DNA from: Pedobacter sp.
Lineage (GTDB): Bacteria > Bacteroidota > Bacteroidia > Sphingobacteriales > Sphingobacteriaceae
Assembly: GCA_031119475.1 (NCBI GenBank)
Contig: JAVHXV010000003.1
Span: forward strand, 207,198-271,197
Reading direction: 5' to 3'
DNA: 64,000 nucleotides
In this document: positions 43,652-52,694 of the stretch, piece by piece
Layout of the letters: each line of letters opens with the position of its first letter
Position numbering within the stretch: the stretch's first letter is position 1
The notes under the pieces: model-generated
Told to the model about the DNA's origin: nothing
Database searches by the model: none
Seen by the model: the letters and a program-made list of their open reading frames with translations, nothing else
Position numbers and translations under genes: made by a program

Positions 43652-43766
43652 ACTCAAAGATAAATAAAAGGTAAGATGGAAAAGTAAAAGGGAAAAGGTA
43701 AGATGGAAGAAATAATAGGAATGCCTGATTTCCCAGCGGTCCATTTTACCTCTAACTGTTTATATT

Positions 43767-44405
43767 TTACATCAAAAATGGATTATTCATCTTTTCAAAA
43801 CCTATTGTTGTGGAGGGCCCATGGCCTGGAAAAACTTCACAATCATCGGGCAGTGGCCATAAGTTCTCTTTGATACTTTGGATCAGTTGTTGGTGGTTAC
43901 CTCCAGGCAGGTCTGTACGCCCAATGCTGCGATAGAACAGCACATCGCCACCAATCAAAAAATTTTCTGCCGCAGCATAAAAACAGAGGTGCGCAGGAGA
44001 GTGCCCCGGTGCAAAAATGAGCTGCAGTTCACTGTTGCCAAATTTAAGGTTCCCTGTTTCTGGCAGGAAATCTATTGGTGCCGGTGAAAGTTCATAATGC
44101 ATGCCCATTTGCGGCGCATAACCTGGTATAGCCTCTAAGATCGGTAGTTCGCCCTCATGGAATTCTGGTTTTAACCCCCAGTTATCAAAAACAAACTTAT
44201 TGCCAAGCACATGGTCAATATGGCAATGCGTGTTCAGTAGCCGTTCGGGCTTTAAGGCCAAATCCCTGACCAGTGTGGCCAACTCATTCTGCTCGCTCCC
44301 ATCGTACATCCCAGGATCAATGATCACACATGAACCAGTTTCATCATATAGCACATAGGTGTTTTCCTGGTAGGGATTGAAGGTAAATTTTTTAAGCGTG
44401 ATCAT
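43767..44405 (-). CDS. MBL-fold metallo-hydrolase (glyoxalase II-like)
   Basis: A 212-residue metallo-beta-lactamase-fold hydrolase with THCHIDH (59-65) as the metal motif, then GHSPAHLCFY with a second His, GGDVLF with the bridging Asp and PGHGPST at the C-terminus. The set is typical of small hydroxyacylglutathione-hydrolase-like proteins (YcbL type). Substrate is not known. It lies in the minus-strand run gldD - MBL - permease - lipoprotein and starts 34 bp after gldD. Confidence 0.88.
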   Translation of the reverse strand: MITLKKFTFNPYQENTYVLYDETGSCVIIDPGMYDGSEQNELATLVRDLALKPERLLNTHCHIDHVLGNKFVFDNWGLKPEFHEGELPILEAIPGYAPQMGMHYELSPAPIDFLPETGNLKFGNSELQLIFAPGHSPAHLCFYAAAENFLIGGDVLFYRSIGRTDLPGGNHQQLIQSIKENLWPLPDDCEVFPGHGPSTTIGFEKMNNPFLM

Positions 44406-44439
44406 ATCAAATCAATTAGCTCATTAACCAATCTGCAGA

Positions 44440-45024
44440 TTAATTGTTTTTCCATCTAAAAGTTTCAATTAAACGATCGATGTCCTTTTTAATAAATTTA
44501 ACTACAGGCTGGATCGAATCATACTGTGGCTGCTCGTTGAAATAGAGCGCTCCCCTGAAATAATGTTTCGCACTGTCGGTCAGAAAGAACTGCACAGAAG
44601 ATGCCGTATTCCCTTCTATCGCATAATATACGCCATAGACTTTCCGCTCGGGATAGCTGATGAGTTTTTGGTCGATCGCGTTTGCGCGGATGGTATGTTT
44701 CATGGCCAATGTCCTTGCCGATTCGGTCATTTCATTATAGTTTTTTTCAGAGAAAACCCCATAATAGGTTAGGTGCAATTGCCCATTGAACTGTGTAAAA
44801 TTCAGGTTATTCCAACAAGGTTTGGCATTTTTCTCCCTGTCAATCTCCATTTGTGCATAAACAGGGTATTCAAAGGAAAACGGGCAGTTCGAATCATAAG
44901 TGCGGTAAGCCTTTTTTGGAAAGTTAATACGGAAATATCCCTTTGGTTTGGGCGTATCCACACTTTCACTGGTGCAGCCCGCAAACAAAGTCAGTAAAAA
45001 GAGATAGGGAAATATTTTTTTCAT
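44440..45024 (-). CDS. gldD: Gliding-motility lipoprotein GldD
   Basis: A 194-residue lipoprotein with lipobox Cys16 (LFAGC) and the GldD hallmark PKPKGYFRINFPKKAY. GldD is required for gliding in Flavobacterium johnsoniae and is conserved in many Bacteroidota, including non-gliding ones; its exact place in the machinery is not settled. The window also has a protein with a T9SS type B tail (9894-12527), which fits a cell with type IX secretion. Its start overlaps the aroE stop by ATGA, so the two are translationally coupled. No other gld gene is nearby. Confidence 0.92.
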   Translation of the reverse strand: MKKIFPYLFLLTLFAGCTSESVDTPKPKGYFRINFPKKAYRTYDSNCPFSFEYPVYAQMEIDREKNAKPCWNNLNFTQFNGQLHLTYYGVFSEKNYNEMTESARTLAMKHTIRANAIDQKLISYPERKVYGVYYAIEGNTASSVQFFLTDSAKHYFRGALYFNEQPQYDSIQPVVKFIKKDIDRLIETFRWKNN

Positions 45025-45767
45025 CAGCTATTCCAAATATACCAAGAACGATCGGCTTGTAAGTAAAGCATTTCCAGTCCATTCTTAATCATGGCGCCCG
45101 CAGCTTTGGCTCTGCCTAAAAACAAGGTTTCCTCGGGATTATAGACCAGGTCATAGGCCAGGTGCTGTGGCGTAAGTGAGGCATAGGGAATATCAGGTGC
45201 TGAATCAAGGTTCGGCGACATGCCTAATGGCGTAGTGTTGATCAACAGCTGATGCGATTCCAATAGGTTTGGGGTCAGTTCGTCATATAAAATTGCCCCT
45301 GGAGCAGGTTTCCTTACCACAACCAAATAGGGGATTCCAAATTGATCCAAGGAATATTTTACGGCTTTCGCAGCCCCACCATCGCCAAATATCAAGGCCT
45401 TACGGTGATGGTCGGTCAACAGCGGCCTTAATGATTCAGAAAACCCGTATGCATCGGTATTATAGCCATGCAGCACGGGATGTCCTTCGTTTTGATGGAT
45501 CGAAATGCAATTTACGGCACCGATCTCCCGGGCGGCATCATCTATGGCAGACAAAAATGGGATGATGTTTACCTTATGTGGGATGGTAACATTCAGGCCA
45601 CGTAAGGTGGGCTGACTGGCAATCAGCTGCGGCAGGTGATCGGCCGATTCGATCGGAAAAAGTTCATAGGTACACCCTGATATTTTTTCACGCTCAAATT
45701 TCTCCGTAAAAAACTTTTTGGAAAAAGAATGGGATAGTGGGAAACCGATTAATCCGAATGTTCTCAT
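45024..45767 (-). CDS. aroE: Shikimate dehydrogenase
   Basis: A 247-residue NADPH-dependent enzyme reducing 3-dehydroshikimate to shikimate in aromatic amino-acid synthesis. The shikimate-binding SHS is at 12-14, the catalytic Lys65 in NVTIPHK, and Asp105 in NTDAYGF. The nucleotide fold shows FGDGGAAKA near 127. It overlaps gldD by one base at its stop. A 54-bp gap separates it from the ComA-like gene and holds a truncated copy of the REP palindrome. Confidence 0.95.
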   Translation of the reverse strand: MRTFGLIGFPLSHSFSKKFFTEKFEREKISGCTYELFPIESADHLPQLIASQPTLRGLNVTIPHKVNIIPFLSAIDDAAREIGAVNCISIHQNEGHPVLHGYNTDAYGFSESLRPLLTDHHRKALIFGDGGAAKAVKYSLDQFGIPYLVVVRKPAPGAILYDELTPNLLESHQLLINTTPLGMSPNLDSAPDIPYASLTPQHLAYDLVYNPEETLFLGRAKAAGAMIKNGLEMLYLQADRSWYIWNS

Positions 45768-45806
45768 GCGTTTGGCGAATAGGGTTTGGCGCTGCTAGGA
45801 CGAACC

Positions 45807-45820
45807 CTTAAGACTTCGTA
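45807..45820 (+). repeat. Truncated REP-like half-palindrome
   Basis: CTTAAGACTTCGTA (14 bp) matches the centre and right arm of the 30-bp palindrome at 28781-28810. It lies in the gap between the ComA-like gene and aroE and is too short to fold alone, so it looks like a decayed copy. Confidence 0.6.
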
Positions 45821-45821
45821 T

Positions 45822-46583
45822 TTATTTATTCAAAAAATAATCAAAGGTATCGCCCCTCAAACCTAAACGGATCGTCTCTAGCGGAATGACTTCTGCAGGT
45901 GCGATGTTGCCCAGGTTAACATTGGTGCCGATCAGTTTGATAAACCAAACCTGCTGCTCTTTTTGGGGCGCTTCCCAAATAATGGTCTCTTCTGGGATCT
46001 GTGTTAGGATTTCATCGACCAGACCTTCCCTTACTTCACCAGTGCCCCTATAGATTCCCACATTTCCGCCTTCTCGAGCTTCTGCAATTACTTTCCATGA
46101 TCCGGCTTCGATTTCCGCTTTCATCAATGCGATCCATTTATAGGGCGCGAATATTTTTGCTGCGTCTTTCGAACCTACTTCAGAGATCACGGTAACCTGT
46201 TTGGCCAGCTGGTTGATGTATGCACATTTCACGTCGTGCTCAATATCCATAGATCCATCAGAAACTTCGGCATATTCCATTCCAAAATCGTCCAACACCC
46301 TGCGGTAATCGTCGAACTGGTTACGAATGGCAAATGCCTCAAATAAGGTTCCGCCAAAATAGGTTGGTATGCCGGCACTGCGGTAGAGCGCCAATTTTTC
46401 TTTTAGGTTTGGTGTTACGAAAGAGGTTGACCATCCCAATTTTACGATGTCCGTGTGTACGCCCGCAACCTCTATAAAATCTTCAACTTGTCTCAGGCTT
46501 AAGCCTTTATCCATCACCATTGTCAGGCCTTTTTCACGAGGTTTGACCGAACGCTCTGGAAGATCGTTTAATTTATAGTTCAT
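45822..46583 (-). CDS. comA: Phosphosulfolactate synthase (ComA-like)
   Basis: A 253-residue TIM-barrel protein of the ComA family, which adds sulfite to phosphoenolpyruvate to make (R)-phosphosulfolactate. The segments DKGLSLRQVEDFIEVAG, VKLGWSTSF, FGGTLFEAF and GMEYAEVSDGSM are family marks. In archaea this begins coenzyme M synthesis, but nothing else in the window points to that. In Bacteroidota a more likely use is supply of sulfonated precursors such as cysteate for sulfonolipids; this is inference. It is in a co-directional run between the TPR gene (65 bp upstream) and aroE. Confidence 0.85.
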   Translation of the reverse strand: MNYKLNDLPERSVKPREKGLTMVMDKGLSLRQVEDFIEVAGVHTDIVKLGWSTSFVTPNLKEKLALYRSAGIPTYFGGTLFEAFAIRNQFDDYRRVLDDFGMEYAEVSDGSMDIEHDVKCAYINQLAKQVTVISEVGSKDAAKIFAPYKWIALMKAEIEAGSWKVIAEAREGGNVGIYRGTGEVREGLVDEILTQIPEETIIWEAPQKEQQVWFIKLIGTNVNLGNIAPAEVIPLETIRLGLRGDTFDYFLNK

Positions 46584-46648
46584 ATTGGTGCAAAGGTTAT
46601 AAAAACTCTGCTATTTTTTTAATTATTGTGTTAAATCAGCGTCAGTAC

Positions 46649-48052
46649 TTACTTGATGTACTTATTGATGACATCGATAATCAGTCCATTGTCCTGCAGT
46701 TGCGGGAGGTATTCGAACAGGATATAATGTTTATCGGGATCTGTTACCAACGCGGTCTCCAAATAGGCGATGGCATCATTTCCCTGTCCCAAAGCAAAGA
46801 GATAAGCTACCATCCGATAATACAATTCAGCTGCATCGGGGTTATTTTTAATGGCTTCTGCCATTGTTTCAGAAGCTTCGAGCAGTTTTCCCTGTTCATA
46901 GAGTACGGTGGAAAAGTCTAGCCAAGCTTCTACATCGAGCGGATTATATTCCAAAACCTTATCGTAGGCCTCGATCGATTCCTCAATCTGCCCCAACTTG
47001 TAATGGGCATCTGCCATGGCAAACCAAAAATCGGGATTTTCTTCATCCAGCTCAAGTGCCTTTTTATAAAAGTGCAATGATTCGAAGAAACGCTCCTCAA
47101 AATTCAGGGTTACGCCAATCCCAAACCAGGCATCGGCCATTTTGGGATCCATTTTAACTGATTTTTTATAGTAGGAACGGGCTTCATCCATTTTTTCGAG
47201 CTTTTCAAAGCATTCCCCAATGGCGCAATAGGTATCGGCATTAGGTGGTTCATACTCGAACGTCTGTTTGTAGACGTCAATGGCTTCCTGATATTTATCA
47301 AGCTGCACCAGGGCATTGCCTTTGTTGTAATAGGCCGATGCGAAATTTTCTTTGATCAGGATAGCGTAATCGTAGGCATCGATTGCCTTTTCATACAGCT
47401 CTAGCTTGTGATAAGAGTTGGCCAGATTATACCAGGCAGCATAAGAATAGGGATCGCTATCGATATATTCCTGATAAAACTGGATGCTTTCTTCCTGTTT
47501 GTCCAAAATGTCGTAACAGAAGGCCAGTTCATACAGTCCGTCCTTATTCTCCATATTTTGTTCCAGACTGCGTTTGATGTAAACGATGGCCGTTTCATAA
47601 TCGTGCATATTCTGGTACACATAGGCCATCTGCAGCAAGATTTCGTCGGTTGTTTCGGCCAGTCCCAATGCCTTTTCAAAATTCTCTAAGGCCTCGGCAT
47701 GGCGGTCAAGGTTATGAAAGATGTTGCCGCGAAGTACATAGATATCGGCTTCTGAGGGCTCCAAAAGCTCAGCTTTGTCCAAAGCTAGGAATGCCTTTTC
47801 AACCTGGTTGGTAAACAACAGAAGTTGTGCCTGTTTAATGAGAAAAATGGCTGCATAAGGGTGTTGGCTTAAGGCATATTCGATAACCTGCAATGCTTTT
47901 ACAGGATCATTTTTCTCGATATAATTGTCAATAATATATTCAAACGCCTGAGAGTCAAAGAAATATTGATCCTGATTGCGGATCATTTCTTCGTAACGTT
48001 CAACAGAGTGTTGTGCATCTTCGTTAAAATCAAATTCAAATTCTTCTTCCAT
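46649..48052 (-). CDS. Tetratricopeptide-repeat protein
   Basis: A 467-residue protein made almost entirely of TPR units, about twelve, from roughly residue 35 to the end (for example AYVYQNMHDYETAIVYIKRS and ANSYHKLELYEKAIDAYDYA). The N-terminus is very acidic (MEEEFEFDFNEDA). There is no signal peptide, so it is likely a cytoplasmic scaffold. The partner is unknown. It is the first gene of the minus-strand run that continues into comA, aroE and gldD, with a -7-like box 195 bp upstream. Confidence 0.88.
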   Translation of the reverse strand: MEEEFEFDFNEDAQHSVERYEEMIRNQDQYFFDSQAFEYIIDNYIEKNDPVKALQVIEYALSQHPYAAIFLIKQAQLLLFTNQVEKAFLALDKAELLEPSEADIYVLRGNIFHNLDRHAEALENFEKALGLAETTDEILLQMAYVYQNMHDYETAIVYIKRSLEQNMENKDGLYELAFCYDILDKQEESIQFYQEYIDSDPYSYAAWYNLANSYHKLELYEKAIDAYDYAILIKENFASAYYNKGNALVQLDKYQEAIDVYKQTFEYEPPNADTYCAIGECFEKLEKMDEARSYYKKSVKMDPKMADAWFGIGVTLNFEERFFESLHFYKKALELDEENPDFWFAMADAHYKLGQIEESIEAYDKVLEYNPLDVEAWLDFSTVLYEQGKLLEASETMAEAIKNNPDAAELYYRMVAYLFALGQGNDAIAYLETALVTDPDKHYILFEYLPQLQDNGLIIDVINKYIK

Positions 48053-48246
48053 GGATCGAATATTTAAAGAACAACTCCAGTTAATTATTTCTTATAAGTT
48101 TACATTATTTAAAAGATGCCTTAGAAAATAATTTTCCACAACCACACATTTACCATAGATAAATGATTAGTAATAAAAGATTTAGCCTTTAGCTAGCTGT
48201 TGGCGTGGAGATTGTTCAGGTTCACCAACCGAATGGTCTATCTATA

Positions 48247-48254
48247 CAAAGATA
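48247..48254 (-). promoter_or_regulatory. Candidate -7 box for the TPR gene
   Basis: Read on the minus strand it is TATCTTTG, matching TAnnTTTG, about 195 bp before the ATG. No good -33 box was seen. Confidence 0.35.
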
Positions 48255-48300
48255 CGATATTTCAGCCCAGCTAGTGTAAACGGAAAGTCATACTGACCAT

Positions 48301-48356
48301 AGTTGAAGGTTGTGGGTTGTGGGTTGTGGGTTGTAGGTTGTAGGTTGCAGGTTGTA
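48301..48356 (+). repeat. Heptamer array, eight [AG]GTTGNN units
   Basis: AGTTGAA, GGTTGTG three times, GGTTGTA twice, GGTTGCA, GGTTGTA, with no break in the period. Confidence 0.93.
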
Positions 48357-48364
48357 AGTAGCCA

Positions 48365-48406
48365 AAAGCTCCGCAGGAATATCTTTAGACATCCCTTCGG
48401 AGCTTT
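48365..48406 (-). repeat. Long hairpin element between two heptamer arrays
   Basis: AAAGCTCCG (48365-48373) pairs with CGGAGCTTT (48398-48406). Inside, the minus-strand RNA can pair GGGAUGUC with GAUAUUCC (with G-U pairs) around UAAA, so nearly the whole 42 bases fold. The G-U pairs work only on the minus strand, the strand of the M1 peptidase transcript, so it may also act as its terminator. Confidence 0.7.
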
Positions 48407-48451
48407 CAACTTTCTACTTTTTACTTTCTACTTTTGACTTTTTACTTTTTT
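48403..48451 (+). repeat. Heptamer array, seven CTTTNNN units
   Basis: CTTTCAA, CTTTCTA, CTTTTTA, CTTTCTA, CTTTTGA, CTTTTTA, CTTTTTT, ending 2 bp before the stop codon of the M1 peptidase gene (48454-48456). The words recur at the end of the window. Confidence 0.9.
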
Positions 48452-48453
48452 AC

Positions 48454-50952
48454 TTACTTCTTCCCCATTTCCACAGAGCCTGCACTGAAATATTCTGCCT
48501 GTTTCAGCAAATTATCTTTTTCTGTTCCCGAAGCGGTTTCGGCAGCTTTCTGTTTTGCATCGGCACTTGCCTTAAACAGGGCCACAAATTGCTGGCCATA
48601 ATAAGCGGTCAGTTTGGTACGGTCCATGTTAAAAATAATGGCCTGCACACCACTCTGCGTTATTTTCGGATTGGTATTTTTACCCAGATAGCTGGCATAC
48701 AACCCCACTACGCTGGCCAGTTTATTGATATCGGCGGTGTTGATGATGTTGAGGTAAAAATCATTGTAACGATCATCGCCCAAGCCGGCATATACACTGG
48801 CCAATTGCGAAGCAATGTGATCTTTCGTGTCAATATCCAATCCGGCCAGCACCGCATTCACACCAGTAGGGTCAAGCATATTGATGGCCTGTACCGCTGT
48901 ACCGATTACTTTATAGGAGCGATCTTTCAGCGCTTGTTGGGCGGTAGCAAGATAGGCCTTATCGCCCGTCATGGCCAACCTGCTCAATGCGGTTGCCCGC
49001 ACTCCCGAATTCTTGTCTTCTTTGGCCAGCCTCAATAAGGTTGCCGCCACCATTTCCTTGGTCTTTTCATCCTTCATGTTAAAGCCTTTGATGGCCAATA
49101 CCCTTATCGCATCATCCTTATCAGCCAATGCCAGCATCAAAAGTCTCTGGGCTGCTTCCTCCTTATTTTTTAGCGCAGCCTGTTGTACGGCCTTGATCCT
49201 ATTGGCATAAGATGGCGCTTTGGTATATTGAAGGATGTACTGATCCAAGGTTTTGTTATCCCTAATTTCACCTACCAAGATCTTGTCAACATCCAGGTCA
49301 ATCAAGTCTGGTGCCTGCGCTACCGGAAAACTAAATTGCTGTTCCCTACTATTGATCACAATCTGTTGATTGATACGTTGGTTGCCTACAATCAGCTGTA
49401 CCTTCAATGGCAATGTAAAAGTCTGTACGTTTTCTGATTGTACCTGCTTCACATCGATGGTGGCGTGGCCATCTTTATAGCCATACTTTACCTCCAAGAT
49501 AGGATGGCCGCCAGCATAATACCACTGATTAAAATAGGATGTCCAATCCCTGCCAGTCACGTCCTCAAAAGCTAGCCGAAGCTGATGGGCTTCCCCATTT
49601 TTGTAGGCATTGGTGGTGAGGTAGCGATTTAACGAGCTGAAGAAAGCATCGTCTCCCATTTGATTTTTCAAGGCATAAAGGATCACGGCACCTTTTGGAT
49701 AGCTGATGTTGTCAAAGACATCTTCCTTATCGTTATAGTTAAATCGTACCAAGATCGGGCTTTCCCCATTTTTCGTTGATGCCAGATAGGTATTCAATTT
49801 TTCGTATCTCACACGATCAGCCGCATCGACGCCCATGTCGTGCTGTTTCCAGATGATTTCTGAAAAGGCGGCAAAAGATTCATTAACGGTAATGTTAGAC
49901 CATGATTCGGCGGTCACATAATCGCCAAACCATTGGTGGAAGAGTTCATGGGCAATGGTACTTTCCCGATCACCATCGAGCAGTTCCCGGTCAGTTCCCT
50001 GAACCGATTCTCCATGCAAAGTGGCCGTAGTATTTTCCATCGCACCAGAAACATAATCACGCACCACAATCTGTGCATATTTGTTCCAAGGATAATCTAC
50101 ACCGGTAACCTGAGAAAAAAAGCTGACCATCCGTGGTGTCTTACCAAAAATAGCCTTGGCATACGGCGCATATTTGGGCTCCAGGTAATAGCTCAGCTCC
50201 TTGCCCTTGTAGGTATCTTTCGTAATCCTAAAATCGCCTACCGCCATCATAAAAAGATAAGGTGAATGTGGCTGGTCCATTTTCCAGGTATCTGTTCTGG
50301 TGCCATTCTGATTCGTTTTCTGGGAGACCAATTTCCCGTTAGACAAGGTCACATATTTGGACAGCACGGTCATTGAGATTTCCGATGTGGTTTTTTGATT
50401 GGGCTTATCGATGGTCGGAAACCATGCCGATGAGGCTTCCGTTTCACCCTGTGTCCAGATCTGGGTGGGCTTGCCTTTCTCCGTGCCATCTGGATTGATA
50501 AAATACAATCCTTTCGCGTCCGTAATGGCTGCGCTACCTTTAATGGTCAGTTCATTGGGTTTGGCAGTATAATCGATATATACGGTATATTTTTCGTTTT
50601 TATCGAATTTCATGCCGAGATCGATACGAAGTTTTTCCTTATCGTAAGTAAATTTTAAGGTTTTGTTGGTTTTGGCACCCACCATGGCCACACTGTGGAT
50701 ATCCATTCCTTTTGCATCCAGGGTCAGCGAATCGGTCGAATAAAAATGTGGTTTCAGCGTAATCCATGCCTTTCCATATAGATAGCGTTTGGCATAGTCG
50801 AACCTTACATCGAGCTTGGTATGCACGAGGTCATTCAATTTAGTAGCGGTAAAGCGATAGGTTGGATCAACTTTTGCTTCCTTTTGTGCTAGGGCCAAGT
50901 TTGCTTGCCCTAAAAGTGCCAGGCCAAACATGCCGATAACAATTTTATTCAT
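48454..50952 (-). CDS. M1-family aminopeptidase
   Basis: An 832-residue exported zinc aminopeptidase. Signal peptide about 1-22 (ending ALAQ). The substrate-recognition GAMEN is at 303-307, the zinc motif HELFH at 335-339, and the third ligand Glu358 in WSNITVNESFA. The C-terminal 300 residues look like alpha-helical HEAT-type repeats (LALADKDDAIRVLAIKGF and others). It trims N-terminal residues from peptides in the periplasm or at the cell surface. It is divergent from the aldehyde dehydrogenase gene (133 bp) and ends at a heptamer array plus hairpin. Confidence 0.94.
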   Translation of the reverse strand: MNKIVIGMFGLALLGQANLALAQKEAKVDPTYRFTATKLNDLVHTKLDVRFDYAKRYLYGKAWITLKPHFYSTDSLTLDAKGMDIHSVAMVGAKTNKTLKFTYDKEKLRIDLGMKFDKNEKYTVYIDYTAKPNELTIKGSAAITDAKGLYFINPDGTEKGKPTQIWTQGETEASSAWFPTIDKPNQKTTSEISMTVLSKYVTLSNGKLVSQKTNQNGTRTDTWKMDQPHSPYLFMMAVGDFRITKDTYKGKELSYYLEPKYAPYAKAIFGKTPRMVSFFSQVTGVDYPWNKYAQIVVRDYVSGAMENTTATLHGESVQGTDRELLDGDRESTIAHELFHQWFGDYVTAESWSNITVNESFAAFSEIIWKQHDMGVDAADRVRYEKLNTYLASTKNGESPILVRFNYNDKEDVFDNISYPKGAVILYALKNQMGDDAFFSSLNRYLTTNAYKNGEAHQLRLAFEDVTGRDWTSYFNQWYYAGGHPILEVKYGYKDGHATIDVKQVQSENVQTFTLPLKVQLIVGNQRINQQIVINSREQQFSFPVAQAPDLIDLDVDKILVGEIRDNKTLDQYILQYTKAPSYANRIKAVQQAALKNKEEAAQRLLMLALADKDDAIRVLAIKGFNMKDEKTKEMVAATLLRLAKEDKNSGVRATALSRLAMTGDKAYLATAQQALKDRSYKVIGTAVQAINMLDPTGVNAVLAGLDIDTKDHIASQLASVYAGLGDDRYNDFYLNIINTADINKLASVVGLYASYLGKNTNPKITQSGVQAIIFNMDRTKLTAYYGQQFVALFKASADAKQKAAETASGTEKDNLLKQAEYFSAGSVEMGKK

Positions 50953-51085
50953 GGTACGATGTATTAAGTGAATTGAGCTAAAGTTACAATGTAATTTACA
51001 AGCAATGAAACAAACTGCCGATTTAATATATTCGAATTCCTGCTTATTTTTTTGTTTTTTTGTGCTTTCATAAAAAAATCAGACC

Positions 51086-52627
51086 ATGAGCGCAAATATT
51101 GGCCAAATTTTAAAGCAGTTAGGAATTGAACCAACAAACCCTGCCTATAGCACAGGCAGCAGCTGGAGCAAGACCACTGACAGCAACATCATTGACAGCT
51201 ATTCGCCGGTTGATGGCAAGAAAATCGCTGCTGTTTATGGTGCCACTGCTGCAGATTATAACGAAGTGGTAACTACCGCACAGAAAGCATATCTCGAATG
51301 GCGCACGGTACCAGCTCCCAAGCGTGGAGAAATGGTACGCCAATTTGGCGAGGCCTTAAGGGCCAACAAAGAAGCCCTGGGCACCTTGGTTTCTTATGAA
51401 ATGGGAAAAAGCCTACAGGAAGGCTTTGGTGAGGTGCAGGAAATGATCGACATCTGCGATTTCGCAGTCGGCCTATCGCGCCAGCTCTATGGACTAACCA
51501 TGCACAGCGAGCGGCCTAGCCATCGCATGTATGAACAATGGCACCCGCTTGGTATTGTCGGGATTATTTCGGCATTTAATTTTCCTGTTGCCGTTTGGAG
51601 CTGGAATACGGCCTTGGCCTGGGTATGCGGAAACGTCTGTATCTGGAAACCTTCTGAGAAGACTCCGTTAACGGCCATTGCCTGTCAGCATATCATTGAA
51701 AAGGTCTTAGTGGACAACCAAGTTCCAGAAGGTGTTTCGAACCTGATCATCGGCGATCGTGAGGTGGGAGAATTGATGAGCAACGATCCACGTATTCCAT
51801 TGGTTTCGGCAACGGGATCGACCCGGATGGGCAAAGCTGTTGGTGCCGCTGTTGGTGCTCGCTTGGGTCGAAGTTTACTTGAATTGGGCGGAAACAACGC
51901 CATTATCATCTCCAAGGACGCAGATTTGGATATGTCCATTATCGGAGCTGTTTTTGGAGCTGTGGGTACTGCCGGACAAAGATGTACTACTACGCGCCGT
52001 TTGATTATACACGAAAGCGTTTACGATTCTTTTGTGGCGAAGCTTGTAAAAGCATATGGACAGCTGCGTATCGGCGATCCACTTGACCAGCACAACCATG
52101 TAGGTCCATTGATTGATAAAGATGCCGTGGCCAGTTACCTAGATGCCATCGAAAAATGCAAATCGGAAGGCGGTAAGTTTTTGGTAGAAGGTGGGGTGCT
52201 CAGTGGGGATGCCTACAGTTCTGGATGCTATGTAAAACCTTGCATCGCAGAAGTGAAGAATGATTATCAGATTGTTCAGCATGAAACCTTCGCGCCAATT
52301 TTATACCTGATCAAATACAACGGATTAGATGAGGCCATTGCACTACAAAATGGCGTTCCACAAGGCCTATCATCTGCCATTATGACCTTGAACCTCAGGG
52401 AGGCGGAGCAGTTTCTATCGGCACAGGGCTCAGACTGCGGCATCGCCAATGTCAACATCGGCACATCTGGTGCTGAAATCGGCGGGGCATTTGGCGGCGA
52501 AAAAGAAACAGGCGGAGGCAGGGAGAGTGGCTCTGATGCCTGGAAAGCCTATATGCGCAGACAGACCAATACAATTAACTATTCGAACACACTGCCATTG
52601 GCACAAGGAATAAAATTTGACCTGTAG
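51086..52627 (+). CDS. ALDH7-type aldehyde dehydrogenase
   Basis: A 513-residue NAD(P)-dependent dehydrogenase. The catalytic Cys300 is in GTAGQRCTTTRRL, the general base Glu266 in LLELGGNN, and the coenzyme site ISAFNFP (161-167) is intact. The ELGGNNAI and GQRCTTTRRL forms fit the antiquitin/ALDH7 group, which oxidises alpha-aminoadipate semialdehyde (piperideine-6-carboxylate) in lysine breakdown. No other lysine-degradation gene is adjacent, so the substrate is inferred from family alone. A hairpin with a T-run follows the stop, so it is a single-gene unit. Confidence 0.9.
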   Translation: MSANIGQILKQLGIEPTNPAYSTGSSWSKTTDSNIIDSYSPVDGKKIAAVYGATAADYNEVVTTAQKAYLEWRTVPAPKRGEMVRQFGEALRANKEALGTLVSYEMGKSLQEGFGEVQEMIDICDFAVGLSRQLYGLTMHSERPSHRMYEQWHPLGIVGIISAFNFPVAVWSWNTALAWVCGNVCIWKPSEKTPLTAIACQHIIEKVLVDNQVPEGVSNLIIGDREVGELMSNDPRIPLVSATGSTRMGKAVGAAVGARLGRSLLELGGNNAIIISKDADLDMSIIGAVFGAVGTAGQRCTTTRRLIIHESVYDSFVAKLVKAYGQLRIGDPLDQHNHVGPLIDKDAVASYLDAIEKCKSEGGKFLVEGGVLSGDAYSSGCYVKPCIAEVKNDYQIVQHETFAPILYLIKYNGLDEAIALQNGVPQGLSSAIMTLNLREAEQFLSAQGSDCGIANVNIGTSGAEIGGAFGGEKETGGGRESGSDAWKAYMRRQTNTINYSNTLPLAQGIKFDL

Positions 52628-52650
52628 CGCTGAGCGCTATTCGCCCAAAC

Positions 52651-52681
52651 AAAAAAGCGATCTCTTTGGAGGTCGCTTTTT
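52651..52681. terminator. Intrinsic terminator after the ALDH gene
   Basis: AAAAAGCGATCTC pairs with GAGGTCGCTTTTT around TTTG, with one G-T pair, followed by T-rich sequence. The A-run on the left lets it act on the converging small gene too. Confidence 0.85.
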
Positions 52682-52694
52682 CTTTATGGATAGA

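Larger units (their letters stand above)
48053..48453. other. 401-bp gap: promoter region, two heptamer arrays and a hairpin
   Basis: No gene was found. From right to left it holds the promoter side of the TPR gene (AT-rich, with a TATCTTTG box), a GGTTGTG heptamer array (48301-48356), a long hairpin (48365-48406) and a CTTTCTA heptamer array (48403-48451) that runs up to the M1 peptidase stop. Confidence 0.75.

Noticed and set aside
43652..43744. N-terminal extension of the LolC/E-like permease
   Set aside because: The added residues (FHLTFSLLLFHLTFYLSL) are the translation of a purine-rich repeat; the GTG at 43651 fits the family N-terminus.
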